This document shows positions 22,493 through 35,550 of a DNA stretch of 64,000 nt, one piece after another (within the stretch, counting starts at the first letter, position 1; the number at the start of each line of letters is the position of its first letter). A model generated the notes under the pieces. That model was not told the origin of the DNA, did not search any database, and saw only the letters and a program-made list of their open reading frames with translations. Source of the stretch: Dolomedes plantarius. Lineage: Eukaryota; Arthropoda; Arachnida; Araneae; Dolomedidae. Both the position numbers and the translations under genes were made by a program. The stretch spans positions 196,533,460-196,597,459 of the forward strand of contig OU015492.1 of NCBI GenBank assembly GCA_907164885.2, read 5' to 3'.

Positions 22493-23095
22493 CAGGCTGC
22501 GGCAAAATGGACTCCCGCATTTCAAAGCGTAATATAAAATGAACTGAACAATTTGAAGAAAAAAGCTTTATATTTTCGAAAATACTTGTAATCTAGTTTT
22601 TTTTTTTCAATTAGGTTTTGAATATAACACCACTCAGGTGCCGCCCGTTATTTGCGATTCACTGCCGGAGCCGTTCTGTAAACTTTTCCATCACTCTGTT
22701 GGTCATATCTCGGGGGAATGTAGACCACTTCCTCACGAACAGCGGACTCATTGCACATTTTCAGGTGTTCTAGGGTTTCGAGGACAACCACTTGGTTTCC
22801 TTGGTAATGCAGAGGAACTTGCTGCCAGGTTTGCAACCTAACCCAGGATTGTTTTGAGATCAGGAACGGCATCAGTTGCATAGACCCCGGAACGCGTTTG
22901 AAATGCCCTTTGTGTCGCGGTTACAGAATTGATGTTTTTAAAGAAAGCCTCGCTAACGAAACTGCGATGTTTAGCGGACCCACAGATGGTGTCTCCTGGC
23001 AACTATAAAATCAGCAAGAACTGTTGCCACCTTACCGCTACCACTCCTATACTTGTGACCTTCAGAAATGTGGGAGTCTATTCTGCCTCACCCTG
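22493..23095 (-). mobile_element. mariner-type element, internally deleted
   Basis: Inverted ends of about 33 bp: CAGGCTGCGGCAAAATGGAC on the left and CAGGGTGAGGCAGAATAGAC as the reverse complement of the right. Both continue into TCCC(G/A)CATTTC. TA lies on both sides (22491-22492 and 23096-23097). The interior retains a transposase C-terminus on the minus strand. Confidence 0.9.
22611..22755 (-). pseudogene. C-terminal remnant of a mariner-type transposase
   Basis: On the minus strand, ending at a TAA at 22611-22613, the frame reads SPLFVRKWSTFPRDMTNRVM, then EKFTERLRQ, an in-frame TGA, then IANNGRHLSGVIFKT. The pattern R-x-RQ followed by NNGRHLxxVIFK at the C-terminus is typical of mariner-type transposases, where the stop replaces an expected Cys. 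The longer 77-codon frame over the same bases is an out-of-frame shadow. The catalytic core is gone. Sequence upstream to about 22990 may contain further degraded transposase but is not readable. Confidence 0.78.
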
Positions 23096-23104
23096 TATAT
23101 TATA

Positions 23105-23299
23105 CAGTCAAATCTGTTTTTGTGCGGTAGATGGGGACTGCACAAAAAAATTCAAAAAATTCATAAATAGCTATAACAAATAATTTTTCACAAAATATTA
23201 AAGAAAAAAAAATTTTTAATGCGGTTTTTGTGCGGTCTTAAAAAATTCAAATTTTTTTAAAACCGCATAAAAAAGACCGCACAAAAACAGGTATGACTG
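23105..23299. mobile_element. short TA-target MITE
   Basis: 195 bp with inverted ends (CAGTCAAATCTGTTTTTGTG, whose inverted partner carries CAGTCATACCTGTTTTTGTG) extending about 27 bp, flanked by TA (23103-23104 and 23300-23301). A second internal copy of GGTTTTTGTGCGGTCTT near 23222 forms another inverted pair with the right arm. CAGT ends and a TA target fit a pogo/Tigger MITE. It lies 10 bp from the preceding element. Confidence 0.88.
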
Positions 23300-23301
23300 T
23301 A

Positions 23302-24078
23302 TGAATTTTTTTTTATTTATAGTATTTCCATATATATTATGGAAGACAAAAAATTCATTTGTTAAAAATTATAAGCATTTTTTATGATAAGAAATAAAAA
23401 TTAATGTATAATTATTTATTTTGAATGGATATTTCAAAAGCAACTTGATGAAGTATAATAATAATATAATTTAGATGTGCTCAGGGAGTAATAAAACAAC
23501 GCCAGTCTGTACGACCCAGAAAAATTAACATTATATCAACTACATTAGTTTTCTTTCAAAACCATAATATTTCACGAGCTCTTTAAAAAAATTACATGTA
23601 CAACACTCTTAGAACGTTAATGGAACCGATAAGTAAAGAAGAAGAGACTTCCAAGTGAGTTAATAATAGCCAGCGTATTTGTAAGAAAATACTTTTCATC
23701 ACTTTTCTAACAAGGAAGACGGCTTCCTCTATACATCTTAAAGAAGTGTGAAAGACATCATAAATCTCATGAATAGACTGTTTGAAATTCAGCTTCCGCT
23801 GTAGTTCTAAAAATAATTATCTGTTTCTACATGACATATATGTGCCTTTAAACAGATTTCGGTTTTTCTCAGTCCTCATTTGCGCTATATTTTGTTTTCT
23901 ATATAACCATGTTATGAAAGAAATTTCATTTATCTATATATTTAAAGGGTCAGTTACCTTTTTAAGATCAAGAGACTCGACAAACGTATACTTATTTTCA
24001 ATCACCAGTAGTTACTAAAATAATTTATTAAGAAATATGAAAATTTTACTGAGTTGAACACTCTTTCTTCTTTATAAA
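23302..24078. other. unannotated AT-rich DNA
   Basis: Nothing recognised. The 78-codon frame at 23782-24018 has no family resemblance. Confidence 0.45.
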
Positions 24079-24080
24079 TA

Positions 24081-25016
24081 CAGTCTAACCCCGTTATAAC
24101 GAACTTCAAGGGGTCAAAGGTTTTGTTCACTATATCCGGTGGTTCCCTATATCCGAACCATTAAGAAAAATGTTAGAGTTCACAAAATGTATAACTCATT
24201 AGTTGTATATTCAATAATGATATATTGAAAGAATATTAAAATCTATTAAAAATGATCATTAATGAATTAAATTTACTAAAATCGATTACAGTAAACTGAC
24301 ACAATACTAATTAAATTAACTAAAAATGAAGACAAATGGAAATAAATTGATTTTATCTTTAATTGTTGCTCCCTGTTTTGATACAGAAATAATCAGTAAT
24401 CTTCTGCTGACGTGATGCCGATTTCAAAAACATTTTATGAATTTCTTTGTCCAGTACATCAAATGACTCCAACAGTCTTTCTTCCACTGTTTGTGTAGAC
24501 AAAACCTTATTAATTACACTCATCGCTGCTGTAGCATCTGAGATGGTGGAGATTTCGTCATATATGTGCTCCTCATCATCAGCATCGGAAGCAGAATCTT
24601 CAATTTCAGAATGATTCATTTTAATTTCTTCCACAATATCTTCATTAGTCGAATTTTCACATGTAATGACTTCATCATCACATGTTTCGAACAATTGCAC
24701 CCACAATCTTAGAATGATGAAATTTGTGCTTTCCTATCCACATCGCGATAGGTAAATCTTCATCATCTTCTTCAAAATTCTTTGCTTCTTCAACATTCGT
24801 TATCTTCAACATTCTTAAAAAGTTTAAAAATTTAAAAAAAAAAGTCGTCGACTGAAATTAAGGTTCGTTTTAGCCGATTCTCAAGATTTCGGAGGTTCGC
24901 TATAAAAGGATAAAATTAGCATTAAATGCAATAGGAAAATGGCGGGACCAAAATTCTCGTTCCTTATATCCGGGAGTTCATTATATACCGGGTTCACTAT
25001 AACGGCCCACTATATT
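24081..25016 (-). mobile_element. Tigger-like (pogo clade) element, deleted
   Basis: The left end CAGTCTAACCCCGTTATAAC is a Tigger-type terminus preceded by TA (24079-24080). The right end contains its decayed inverted partner (GTTCACTATAACGG near 24991). ATATCCG-type motifs are repeated inward on both sides. The interior carries the acidic C-terminal region of a Tigger transposase on the minus strand. The right tip is too decayed to place exactly. Confidence 0.75.
24359..24706 (-). pseudogene. Tigger-like transposase, C-terminal fragment
   Basis: A 115-codon open frame rich in Asp and Glu in its first half (NEDIVEEIKMNHSEIEDSAS), then ISDATAAMSVINKVLSTQTV, and a tail VLDKEIHKMFLKSASRQQKI followed by TDYF. 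An acidic linker, then a short helical segment ending in a basic motif and K-I-x-DYF, matches the extreme C-terminus of Tigger/CENP-B-like transposases. The helix-turn-helix and DDE domains are absent from the element, so this is a passenger remnant. The frame's start ATG lies within the original protein and is not a true start. Confidence 0.7.
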
Positions 25017-25621
25017 GCCCTTAATTTTTTCTAGCATGAAGAGAATTTTTTTAATTTTTAAAAATTTTAACCATTGTTTTTGATAGGGAAATCCGCATTT
25101 CCTCCTTGGTTAATCTCTCGCCTGACCGCTCAGTTTTTTCCCCGACAGACGGCAGTGTAATTTTCAGGCGATTAATCGTGAGGTAAACTGAGCTGCAGTT
25201 ACTGAGCAGTTTTATGCAAATATGTTTGTAGTATATATATAAAGGCTGTTTGGCCGAAAGTGAACGGCTCTCGCGTACTTGATGTTTCGTTTGTAGTATG
25301 CTTTTATGATTTAAGTTTCTTGAAGGATTTTTAATAAACATTTGTTTTAAGTAAAAGCTGAATGTTATAATTCTTTTAAAGGGCTATTGTTCTTCCACTA
25401 CTCTGCTAAACATGTTTAAATTTTTGAAACGGAATATTAGTTTTTTTCATTGTTATGTGATTGCGCGCATGATATCACCAGAACACTTGGCTAGAATACC
25501 ATGAAATTTTATACACGTTCAATATAAACATGTATCATTAAAATGACGAACAATTGTGTCATTCCTACCATAAAAACTTGAATTACAATAAAATTTATCA
25601 ATAAAATTTCTGAAATTAACA
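25017..25621. other. unannotated DNA
   Basis: The 96-codon minus frame at 25051-25341 shows no family resemblance. Nothing else is seen. Confidence 0.4.
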
Positions 25622-25888
25622 AAAAATTAAATTTTTTTTCTGTGAAGGACTGAGAAAATTTATTTCAACGTTCGTCATTTTAAAGATATATTATGCAACT
25701 TAATTTTAAAATTTGAAAAAAATATGTATATTCATTAATATACAGGACGCAAGTCTGCGCGCAGTGATATAACGTTGTAAAAAACAATGGTTGAATTTTT
25801 TTTTAAAAATGCAAATTTATCTTCCAGCTAAAAAAATTTAAGAGCCGTATTTATAAAGAAGAAAGTGTGTTTAACTCACAGTAAAATT
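25622..25888. repeat. dispersed repeat B, copy 2
   Basis: Second copy of the repeat at 22172-22442 in the same orientation. It ends with AACTCACAGTAAAAT, as the first does. Confidence 0.88.
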
Positions 25889-25994
25889 TTCATATTCCTG
25901 AATAAAAGATTTTCATAACTAATGATGATTTAAAATAGGAATTTCTCTGTCGAGTGTCTTAGCGTTTAAAAGGTACCTGACCCCTCAAGTTGCT

Positions 25995-26590
25995 AAGGCG
26001 ATTTTTTGGGCAGTCCGTGAGAGAAAACTACTGCATCAATTTACTTTATTTTGGCTTTAAACAAAAGATTTTTAATCTATAGATGCGTCAAATTTTGTTT
26101 TTTGTAACCGCAATTTCTATTAATGAGCCATAATTTACAATTAAAAAATTTGCTTTCTCAGTATGCTCAGTGACAAGTTTAAATCTGGCTTTAGATATTC
26201 ACTAAGCATGAGGCCGCATAAACGAATTAATTTGTTTCTGCGCATGTTCCGTGACATGTTTAAAGCTCTCTTTAGAGACTTAATAAGCACAAGGTCGCCT
26301 AAACACGTTAATTTGTTTATTTCGAGGAATCTCTTTAGCTCTCTCTCTCTCTCTATCTGTCATATTTATTTTTAATTATATTATATAGAATTAATCTTGA
26401 TGAAAATTGTTTATTTCGCGTTGTTAGGTAATTTTTTTCTTTTTATTGGATTCAATAGTAATTTTTTTTAGTGTACTTCTTTATCCTTAATTTTATTAAT
26501 TTTAACATTTGGCAATGATGTATAATTTGTGTATTAGTAAATTTATGTTTTGACGGGTACAAACTAGCATTGTATAAAATTGTTAAAGAA
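25995..26590. repeat. dispersed repeat A, copy 2
   Basis: Second copy of the repeat at 7140-7670, same orientation. It contains two tandem copies of the 85-90-bp module and an extra CT-rich insert (26338-26357) absent from copy 1. Confidence 0.8.
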
Positions 26591-29500
26591 AGTGTGAGCT
26601 GTAAAGTTAAAATAGATATAACAATAAAATAAACAAAATAAAAAATTCAACATTGTTTAATTACGAAGTTATGTATGCTATGTGGGATTTCTTAAATCAC
26701 CTTAAAAATTAATGCAGATAATTTTTTTTCCTTATATGTATATATCTTTTATAAATTTGTATTGAGTAAAATTTCGTTAACTTATGTTTTGTAAATTTAA
26801 TTGCCATACAAGAGTTACTACCATACATTGTCCTGCTGTCCATCAATTGAAATATGCATGTCAGTAATCATACCCAGTTTTTGCAAGTGCGTTTAATTCT
26901 CATAAAAGATTTTAAATAATTACAGCATTTTTTAGAGCACTGTTCAATGTTTTTCAATATGTGTCTCTTGAAATAAACGTACTAAGGAAAAGAACAAAAC
27001 AAAATATTTGCGCATAAATTATAGATCTATACATGAATGAAAGATGATATAGAGATGAGACACACAATTAAAGTCATTTATATATAATTTTCTTCTTCAG
27101 AAATATTTATTGAGCAACATAGTTTAGCAAAAAAGTTGATAAACTGATTATTAGAACAACCATAGAACTTTTACATCACGCTTCCTCGAAAAGGTTAAAA
27201 ATCTTCCTTTAATATACATGTAGTACTATATCTCCTTCTTTAAAAACAAGATCGTTATATTACGTGACGCTTTAGAGACTTATAAATGTGGACTATGTAG
27301 CCTTTCATAAAGGCGTGAATGAAAGACTACTCAGTTCGTAGTATATGTGATTTATTTGTGTATTATTTTCACATATCTATTTGAAAGTATTGCAGATGTT
27401 AAAACAAAAATGTGACACTCTTTTAAGTTTATATACCTATTTTTCAGAAGTTTTAAAAGTTACAAAATGCCTAAAAATATACCCCCAGGAAAATTTTGTT
27501 TGTTTTTCATTTTCAACAAAGTTTTACTTTAAAATATCAAGTAAACGTTTAAAATAGGAAGATATAAAATGTGAAAAGTAACTTATTATTATCTGATGAA
27601 ATATGTTTACAACAAATTTAATACAACAAATACAACAAATAGAAGACAACAAATTTAATAACTCAATTAATGAATAAATTTCTCTTTTTACTCAGTTTTA
27701 ATGACAAAATCACACGGCATTTTAATATTCACAATAAAAATAAATTGAAATAATTCAAGTCGTTTTACGTGGTTTTCTAAACCAAAAGAAGTCTTGACCT
27801 GAATATCAGTATTTTGTAGTTGTTTGAGCGTTAGCATGTAGTGTTAAGTATAATACATAATTCAGGAAGGAATGTAAACATGGATACTTAAAAATGATAT
27901 AATTAAGATACACTAATATAAGTTCTGAAATTTGGCGTATGGTTTTATGTACTTTATAACAAACAATTATTAAAATTAATTCCATCAAACAATTAAAACC
28001 AATTTTTTGAAATATGGATCTTTAATTGTATAAATTAACATATCAAAGCATTTAGGAGAAATTTTTGTGAGCAAAAACTAAAATTACAGTGCTTTATGTA
28101 AACCTTTCTTATAATTAAAAGCTTTTAATTACTTTTTAAAATAACAATTATTTTTTTTCGTTAGAATCTGAAGAGAATATATTAATTATCTGAATACTGA
28201 GAGAACACTACCTAATTAAGCATACAAATTATTTTAAGAAAAAATAAAATGAGATTTATGCATACTTAAATAAGAATAAATATCATTTACTGGCTAGTTT
28301 TTTATACCAATAAAGTTTTTTTTCTTTCACTGCCAGTAAATTGTAAAAAACATGCACTGTAAAAAACGCGTTGTAACTTAAATTTGATTCATTTTCCGGT
28401 TTTTAATATTTATGTTATTCCTCAAAGTATATAAATTAGTAACAAAACACAGTTTAAGTATTCACTTTTTGTGATATTCAGATTACTATCTTTGTTCTGG
28501 GCCTATATGTAACTTATGTATTCCATAATTTATTGAATGCGAGAAACGTGGATAGCATGTTTAATAGCATCTGTTATCCCAACTGAGCTTTATGGGATTT
28601 TTTGTAAACATTCATAACAATCTGAAATTTCAGGTGTATCAGTTATTTTCTTATTCCATTTGAGTGTCCTTTTGAAGTTGCATTGCAGATGAACGGTTAG
28701 TTAAGTGTATGAGAGTACCGTAAACTATAATTAAATAGCGTTCACTCAAAAAAATAGTATTTTTGCTACGTTATAAATTCTCGCTTTCATAATTTAAGCT
28801 ATTTCTCAATATTACCCTGAATAAATACAAGAAAGCTATCATGATAACTGAAATAAATATTTATGTCTCACAAGTAAACACAATTGCCGTATGTTCTGAC
28901 TTCCTTAATGGATTCATATGCTTACATAACGAAGGGAAAATCGATGTAATTTTTTATTTTACTTATTGATCGGAATCCCAAATATCCTGCTGAAGCTGTA
29001 AGATATATAAGCATAGATAATAACTAAAGAAAATATCAATAATCAAAATTAATATTGATATCTAGAATGAGAAAGACGCTTGTAAGCCGGAAGATTTAAT
29101 CCTATTAATGAATTTTAATACCCTTATGACAAGAAAATATTTTCTCTTTATCTATTCGACTACACTTCTAAAAAAATTACGTTTATTTTAAACCTATTTA
29201 TTTTATCTATGACAGATATTGATAATGTCCATTCTATAAGATTGAAACATTACTACTCACTTATAAGTGTTACGTTATTACAGAAACCAGCAATAACGCT
29301 TAAAATTATCATTTTTATAAATTTTTTAAAAATAAAATTAAACATCAATTATTAATTTTTTTTAATTAAAGGAATAACAAAATTTTGAATAATCTTTGAA
29401 ACGTATTAATAGTATATATTTATAATTTGTAAGGTGGTTCTAAAATAATTGTGTATTTAACTTATTTTTGTTGTAATTTAATGTACATTTAAGAAATAAA

Positions 29501-29658
29501 CAATTTGTGTTGTTTACTATAGCACAATACTGTATTTTGCGCGGACTCGTAAATTTAAAAACTTTAAAATTTAATTAATTGTGGCAGTACAATGCAAATA
29601 TATTAGTTGGACTTTTCGGCTCATACTTAAATCATCCAATCGCGATCATGCATCTTTC
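26591..29658. other. unannotated AT-rich DNA
   Basis: Three kilobases with no recognised coding sequence, element termini or tandem repeat. Confidence 0.5.
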
Positions 29659-29662
29659 TTAA

Positions 29663-30333
29663 GGGGACTAGGGATCTCCAATCTCGTTTTTTAAATTTTC
29701 AATCTCGTTTTTTAAATTTACTCTATACATAAAATGAGAATAATTAATATTCTTTTCTAGTCCATTTAGGGCACTTAGCATTCACAAATAAGTATTTTGC
29801 AAGAATAAGACCTGTTTTTCAAAAAATTCTTCAAAAATGCTAGAATTTTTGCAAAATGCTCCACTCGCATTTATTTTCTCCTGATTTCTTTCAAATTTCT
29901 CAAGATTGTTTATTGAAGTACTTTCCACAAAATGGTGCAAAATTTTTGAAACCACGAATATTTTTCAAATTTAAAGTCCATGAAATAAAGCAAAAACATA
30001 AAAAAATAACATGCAGATATTAAAAAAATTACCTATGGCTTTAGATGCATACAAAATAAAAATCAATGCACATTTATGTTTATATATACACGGTAAAATT
30101 ATATTTAAAAAATCAAGGTTTTTTAAGGATTTTGAATTCACATGGAACATTTTGAAAAATGATAGAATTTTTGAAAAAAAATTTAAAAACAGGCATTATT
30201 CTCCCAAAAATATCTTGTTTTGAATTCTAAGGGTCTTCAATTGCACTAAAAATAAACTCAAAGTATTCTCATTTTGTGAACAGAGATAAAAATTGAAAAT
30301 TAAAAAATTCGGGGTTTAGGTTCCCTTATCCCC
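29663..30333. mobile_element. TTAA-flanked fold-back MITE
   Basis: TTAA flanks both ends (29659-29662 and 30334-30337). The ends GGGGACTAGGG and GGGGATAAGGG (right end inverted) open long inverted arms of about 200 bp each. Paired landmarks include AAAATGAGAATA (29731 and the inverse near 30265), GACCTGTTTTTCAAAAAATT with its partner near 30190, and GCTAGAATTTTTGCAAAATG with its partner near 30150. No transposase is present. TTAA targeting suggests a piggyBac-type mobiliser. Confidence 0.8.
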
Positions 30334-30337
30334 TTAA

Positions 30338-32452
30338 AAAACACATTTTATATTTTATATAAGAAATGGTGTAATATAAAGTATAGTTATATAAAATAAA
30401 TAATACAAATTTTAAAGTACAGGGAGAAGGATTAACGGTTCAAATCAGACAAACTGCTACCCTTTTATAGAGTTATATATTTTCAAATATGTCTAAAGTA
30501 TCAACTTTCCTGAGATATAAACACCTTAAGCACGTTGAGTTTCTAAAGAGTAAATCTGTAGTATCACCCTCATTTTGCTTTTTGTTGTTTTAAAATTTAA
30601 ATTGAATTATAAATCAACAAGAAAAGATGTTAAAAATAGGTGACTGAAAAATTTGTGACTAATATGGATAACAAGTACTGTGCTATCATTACAATAGAAG
30701 TATTCGAAAACAGTGAATATGACAGTTGGTAAAAACTTTCAATTTCAAGTTAAAAGAGAAACTTTAATAATGAACGATGCAATAACTTTGTAAAATTCTT
30801 TATTTTGCTGATGGAAGTTACTTGAGGTAATTAAATGCGAATCAAAAAGAGTAAGAGTAAGTTATGAAGCTCAAATGAGAAAGAAGAAAAATCATGGTAT
30901 AAATGAAACATATAGTAAATATTTTAGTGTTAAAAACAGACTATTCATTTGAAACTTTGCGAAAATATTTTTGTCCCTGTACAGCAGATCACTTACACTT
31001 CTCATTTCAGTTTTATATCGAATAATCAAACTTAAAAATTCTGCCAGGGGTTAGAGTATCTTTCTCTTTTCTGTACATCAAGGAAAATCCGCACAAACTG
31101 CTTTTGCCAACTTTTTATGGTAGATTTTCTTCACCACCAAGATGGCTCATATCCGATTTAAATATAATTTGCTTACATCGCATGGTGGATAGCATCCCAA
31201 GTTACCTGCCCGGAGACCTCGACTGCAATTCCGTACCGTAGCATAGATGTTTTTGTTCTGTCTTTCCGTTTATAAGGTGCAACATTGGCTCACCTACTGG
31301 ATACTACGATAACAATGTAGTCTACATAACTCGTGGTATAAATAGTTGATTGTTCTCAAATGACTTCTTCTCAAAAATCTCTTTAGAACATAAGAAAGGG
31401 AATGTTGAGAGAGCAAGATTCTGTTTAAATCAATTAAACTCCATTATCCAATTTAAAGTCCTTTACATTTCCTCAGAATACTGTCGTATGTTTCAAAATT
31501 ATCACTTTATATCCACACTAAGTATTCCCACATATAATTATATTAATGAATAATTTTTTCTGCTAACTCATTTTAAAAATATATAAAAAAAACTAAATAA
31601 TTGGAAAATTATAAATCATTAAAAATTAGGGTGGAGTTTCCTAAAATTAGAAAACATCACTGGCAAGAACGTTAAAAATTCATACACTTCATAAAATGTA
31701 ATAAATAAAAGATAAACCCTCTACATTCTCTGAGACACAAACCCATTTATTATTTTCAGATTTCCATGCTGTTTTTTAAAACACGCAATAGTAATTGTAG
31801 AGTGTAATTAGTTTTACATTCTACATCAAATTTTGAGCTGCCAAATTTTTTAGTCCTTTTTTAATTAGTTAGTAAAAGTGTCTTTTAGTTCCGCAAAACT
31901 GATGATGTATTTGTGTACTCTTCAGAAGATTAACGTTTTCGAAAACTTCCCCAAACTACTTACCATAATAATTATAAATGTCATGAAAATTTTGCAAAAT
32001 GGAATTAAGCTCGAGGTAGAAAGGAATTTTTTTCTTCTTTAATTTATTAGAACTGGGGAATAATGGCTCGTGATAAAATAATGTAATCTTTAATTCTTCG
32101 TTATTAAACTCGAAAAGAAAACCATAAATTGGCGATATTTTAAAATTAGCACTTCTAACCCTTTTCTTAGGCAAAAATTAAAAATCCTATCAACTCGATA
32201 GTAAATGTACTTCATATGTCATTATATCCTCTGTTCATAAGGTTATTTATCCACTTCCTCATATCATTAAATAGATATTCAGAAGCATTAAAGTATTAGA
32301 GCAAATCCGGTAAAATATATTAATCTGTTAATCTAAAGTATCATTTTAAAAATAATGGGTTCATATACTGCAATAATTACCTAATGAGTTCAATTAAAAT
32401 AGACGTAATCGCCTGTAGGAAAATAGTTTTACCTCCAAATGATTTAATACGA

Positions 32453-32455
<3 letters not shown>
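30338..32455. other. unannotated AT-rich DNA
   Basis: Slightly higher GC at 31040-31330, but no coding similarity, termini or repeat recognised. Confidence 0.45.
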
Positions 32456-32530
<75 letters not shown>

Positions 32531-33181
32531 GTCATAACAGTCACTTAGAGATACCGTTGATTCTCGGTGTAGTCGAATTATCGGCGAAGGCACGCATAAG
32601 ATGTAGAAACGTGTCCAGAATGACAAGGCGTAATCACATAATAATAAAATTGTCTTTATTCCTGGAACATTCACTGGATGGATGGTACATCGCTTTGTCA
32701 TGGATTAACACTTAGGCACAGTTATAACATAATTTCACAATCAAACAGTCCCGGACCCTCTGGAGCAGTCCCAAAAACGAAGAAAGGACGCAGCGCGCTA
32801 AATTGACATGTTGTACGGACAGTTGCATAACAAAAGCTGCCGGAGGCTGTGCTCGCACGAAGGCGAGAGCGCCAAAACTTTTAATTGGTTAACTGAGATC
32901 ATCTGACCTCGCACGTTAGCATCGAACGAAGCGTCGAACGTTAGCTCTCGAAATTTCTATAAGGGTTACATCACCCTGTTTTTGAAAACAACTTATTCCT
33001 TACATGTGTATTTTGGGGATAACTTAGTTGGTTATTTTGGTTACTTTTAGGTCAGAATTTCGATTAAGGGGTGATATTTTACTGAGACAATACGGGAAAA
33101 TTTCGAATAGGCGTTTAATTAATGAAGGTGGAATGATCTTATTTCATATATATATATATGTATATACAAAAGCATATATAT

Positions 33182-33233
<52 letters not shown>

Positions 33234-33241
33234 ACACACAC

Positions 33242-33297
<56 letters not shown>
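32456..33297 (-). repeat. LTR-like repeat D, copy 1, between TA and CA/TA microsatellites
   Basis: (TA)n at 32456-32529 is followed by about 450 bp of higher-GC sequence. On the minus strand that sequence starts near TGTAACCCTTATAG (32970) and carries AATAAA (near 32660). A tail to 33140 follows, then (CA)n 33187-33240 and (TA)n 33244-33297. Order and several motifs match 40510-41319, for example CTTTTAATTGGTTAA, GACG(C/T)AGCGC(G/A)CTAAA and a TTTAT polyadenylation context. The match is diverged. I interpret it as a decayed LTR, probably with some adjoining internal sequence. Confidence 0.55.
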
Positions 33298-33299
<2 letters not shown>

Positions 33300-35550
33300 T
33301 TTAATAGAAGTTTTAAAAGGAAAATTACTCATTTCATCTTAAAACTGTTTGGAAGATTCATGTTAATGGATTATGACATTTTACGCATGCATCTTGATCG
33401 CGCTTTATTGAACACGAATGTACCTAATTTGAATCGGTTGAAATACTTACTATTAAGTTACGAATTATTCATGAAAATTTGTAAAATTTAAAAGTATCGT
33501 ATTTCATTTAACGAACTCCAGATTATTAAGTGATGTAAGAAGAGAATTAAGTAAGTAAGGGAGTATTAAATATTCCCCTAAAGTAGTTAAAACAGGAGTC
33601 AAAGAAAATTTTTGTAGAATCGTGTTTGATCTACGAGATATGACTAGATATGTGAAATTATTTTAACTTTCTAACTGTCCCTATCTCTTCTCAAACCAGG
33701 GGTGTTTCCTAAACTACGTGGAGTTGTCATCTTGATAAAATAAACATGATTATACAAAACTGAAAATATGACAGCATAATCTCTGTATAATTCTAAAATC
33801 CTTGATTGTTTATTACCGACCTTTACATTGTTTGTTCGCTTGCATACTTTGCTTCAATAAATTTTGCGATGAAACACAATTACCCTTCCCTGAGATATTT
33901 AACGGGCGATTGATTAAATTCTCATTTTTTTTGTCCTCTCCTGATTAATATCCGGTACTCAAAATACAGTCAGAAGGGCAACTATAAATTGATAATTTTT
34001 GTGCGAGTGCGACAAAGCATTTTCACATTTCTGCCACGGGTGCGAAAAATTTCGAGTACACAGTACAGTGCAGCAATATGATAAACGATTATTCATGATC
34101 CAAAAATACATATATGTAGTTTGGGTAGCTGAACAGTAATAAACAGTAGAAATGTGCTTATTACATACCATAAAGAATTGTTTTAGATAAGTTAGTGTTT
34201 GATTTTAGCATTTTCATAAATACTGCAGGTGTAGATATTAAAAGCACGGGCATCTCTGGGTGTTTAAATGCATTTCACTAAAATAGAGCACGCTTGGATA
34301 ATGGATCCCTGCATCTTTTCACTCATCTCAGATTTCTTCTAGTGCAGTTCAGATTTCACTTTAAAATATAAGAGTATTAATTAAGAATTGGTATTAGTCT
34401 AGCTGGATGTATCAAACATCAACTGCAGTACAAATAAAAAAAAACTATCCCGCGCACAAAATCTGTCAATGAAGCAAGACGGAAAGATGCCACCGAGCTT
34501 ACATGGTCTGCTTCAAACCTTATTTATACTTCTTAACTTTAGGGAATTTGACACCAATGACAGTGGGACCAATCAGAAATCATAAAAGATTGAACATAAA
34601 GCATCATTCAGAAAAACCAAGGGAAGCTGAAATACAGTCTGTGTTAAAGCCGTCTCATTTTTATCAATGGTTTTTTACTTTTCCATTTCGATTTATTGGT
34701 AAAATAGTTTTAATATAGCCCGTCTTTGAACCCTTGCAATAGACTTTGAAATATTAAATAAGGAAACACGAAATGGTAATCTTAATGAAATGGGGGAAAT
34801 ACCACTTAAATATCCAAACAGAATTGAGAGCAGTGTAAAAATATCTCTTATCATTTAATTATTTTCTTTTCAAAGGTCCTAAATGTAATTTTTGTATTCA
34901 TTCCCATAGAGTAAAAAATATAATTCCTAAAAAGGATTCTTGTGGAAATATTGAAGAATATTGAAAAGGAGAACTTTTATCAAAGGAAAAAAAGTTAATA
35001 CTTAGAAATCACGGAGGTGATAAGATATCTTCATTTCATCAGGCTGTAACTTTTCGATTTCAGTTTCTAGAAGTTTGTACTCTGTATTCCCTAAAGAATA
35101 GAATAATTTTTGTGTTGCTAAATATACGTCTTTAATGTATCTATCATTTGTTGTAGTGTTTTAATAGTTGTGTTCGTCCAGTGGATAAAATGTATATGCT
35201 CTATGACCTCTTTTTAGTACATTGCTTATATTAAATAGTATCACATTAATCACTTTCATTGTTCTTAATACAATCTATTTTGAAAAAAAAAGTTTTTATG
35301 TGAATGTTTTGGGGGACATTTTGAAAATATCACTTCAACATACATGTACTTAGTTAATACAAAGCCTTTAAGCAAAATTTTGAATTCATAAGAATCTACT
35401 AAAGTGAGACCAAGAAGTTCTACTTTCACATATTAAAGCCAATTTGAAACAAATTACCTGCTTGATAATGGAATGATTTTAAAATGTCCGAAAATGTTTA
35501 CTATTAGAAAAGATATTTGCTAAATTTTCTTCCAAATGCCTTTGATAAAT
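33298..35550. other. unannotated AT-rich DNA
   Basis: No recognised gene or element. The short open frames at 33959 and 34503 show no family resemblance. Confidence 0.45.

Noticed and set aside
33028..33332. 89- and 62-codon frames on opposite strands
   Set aside because: Translation of (CA)n and (TA)n. No unique coding part.
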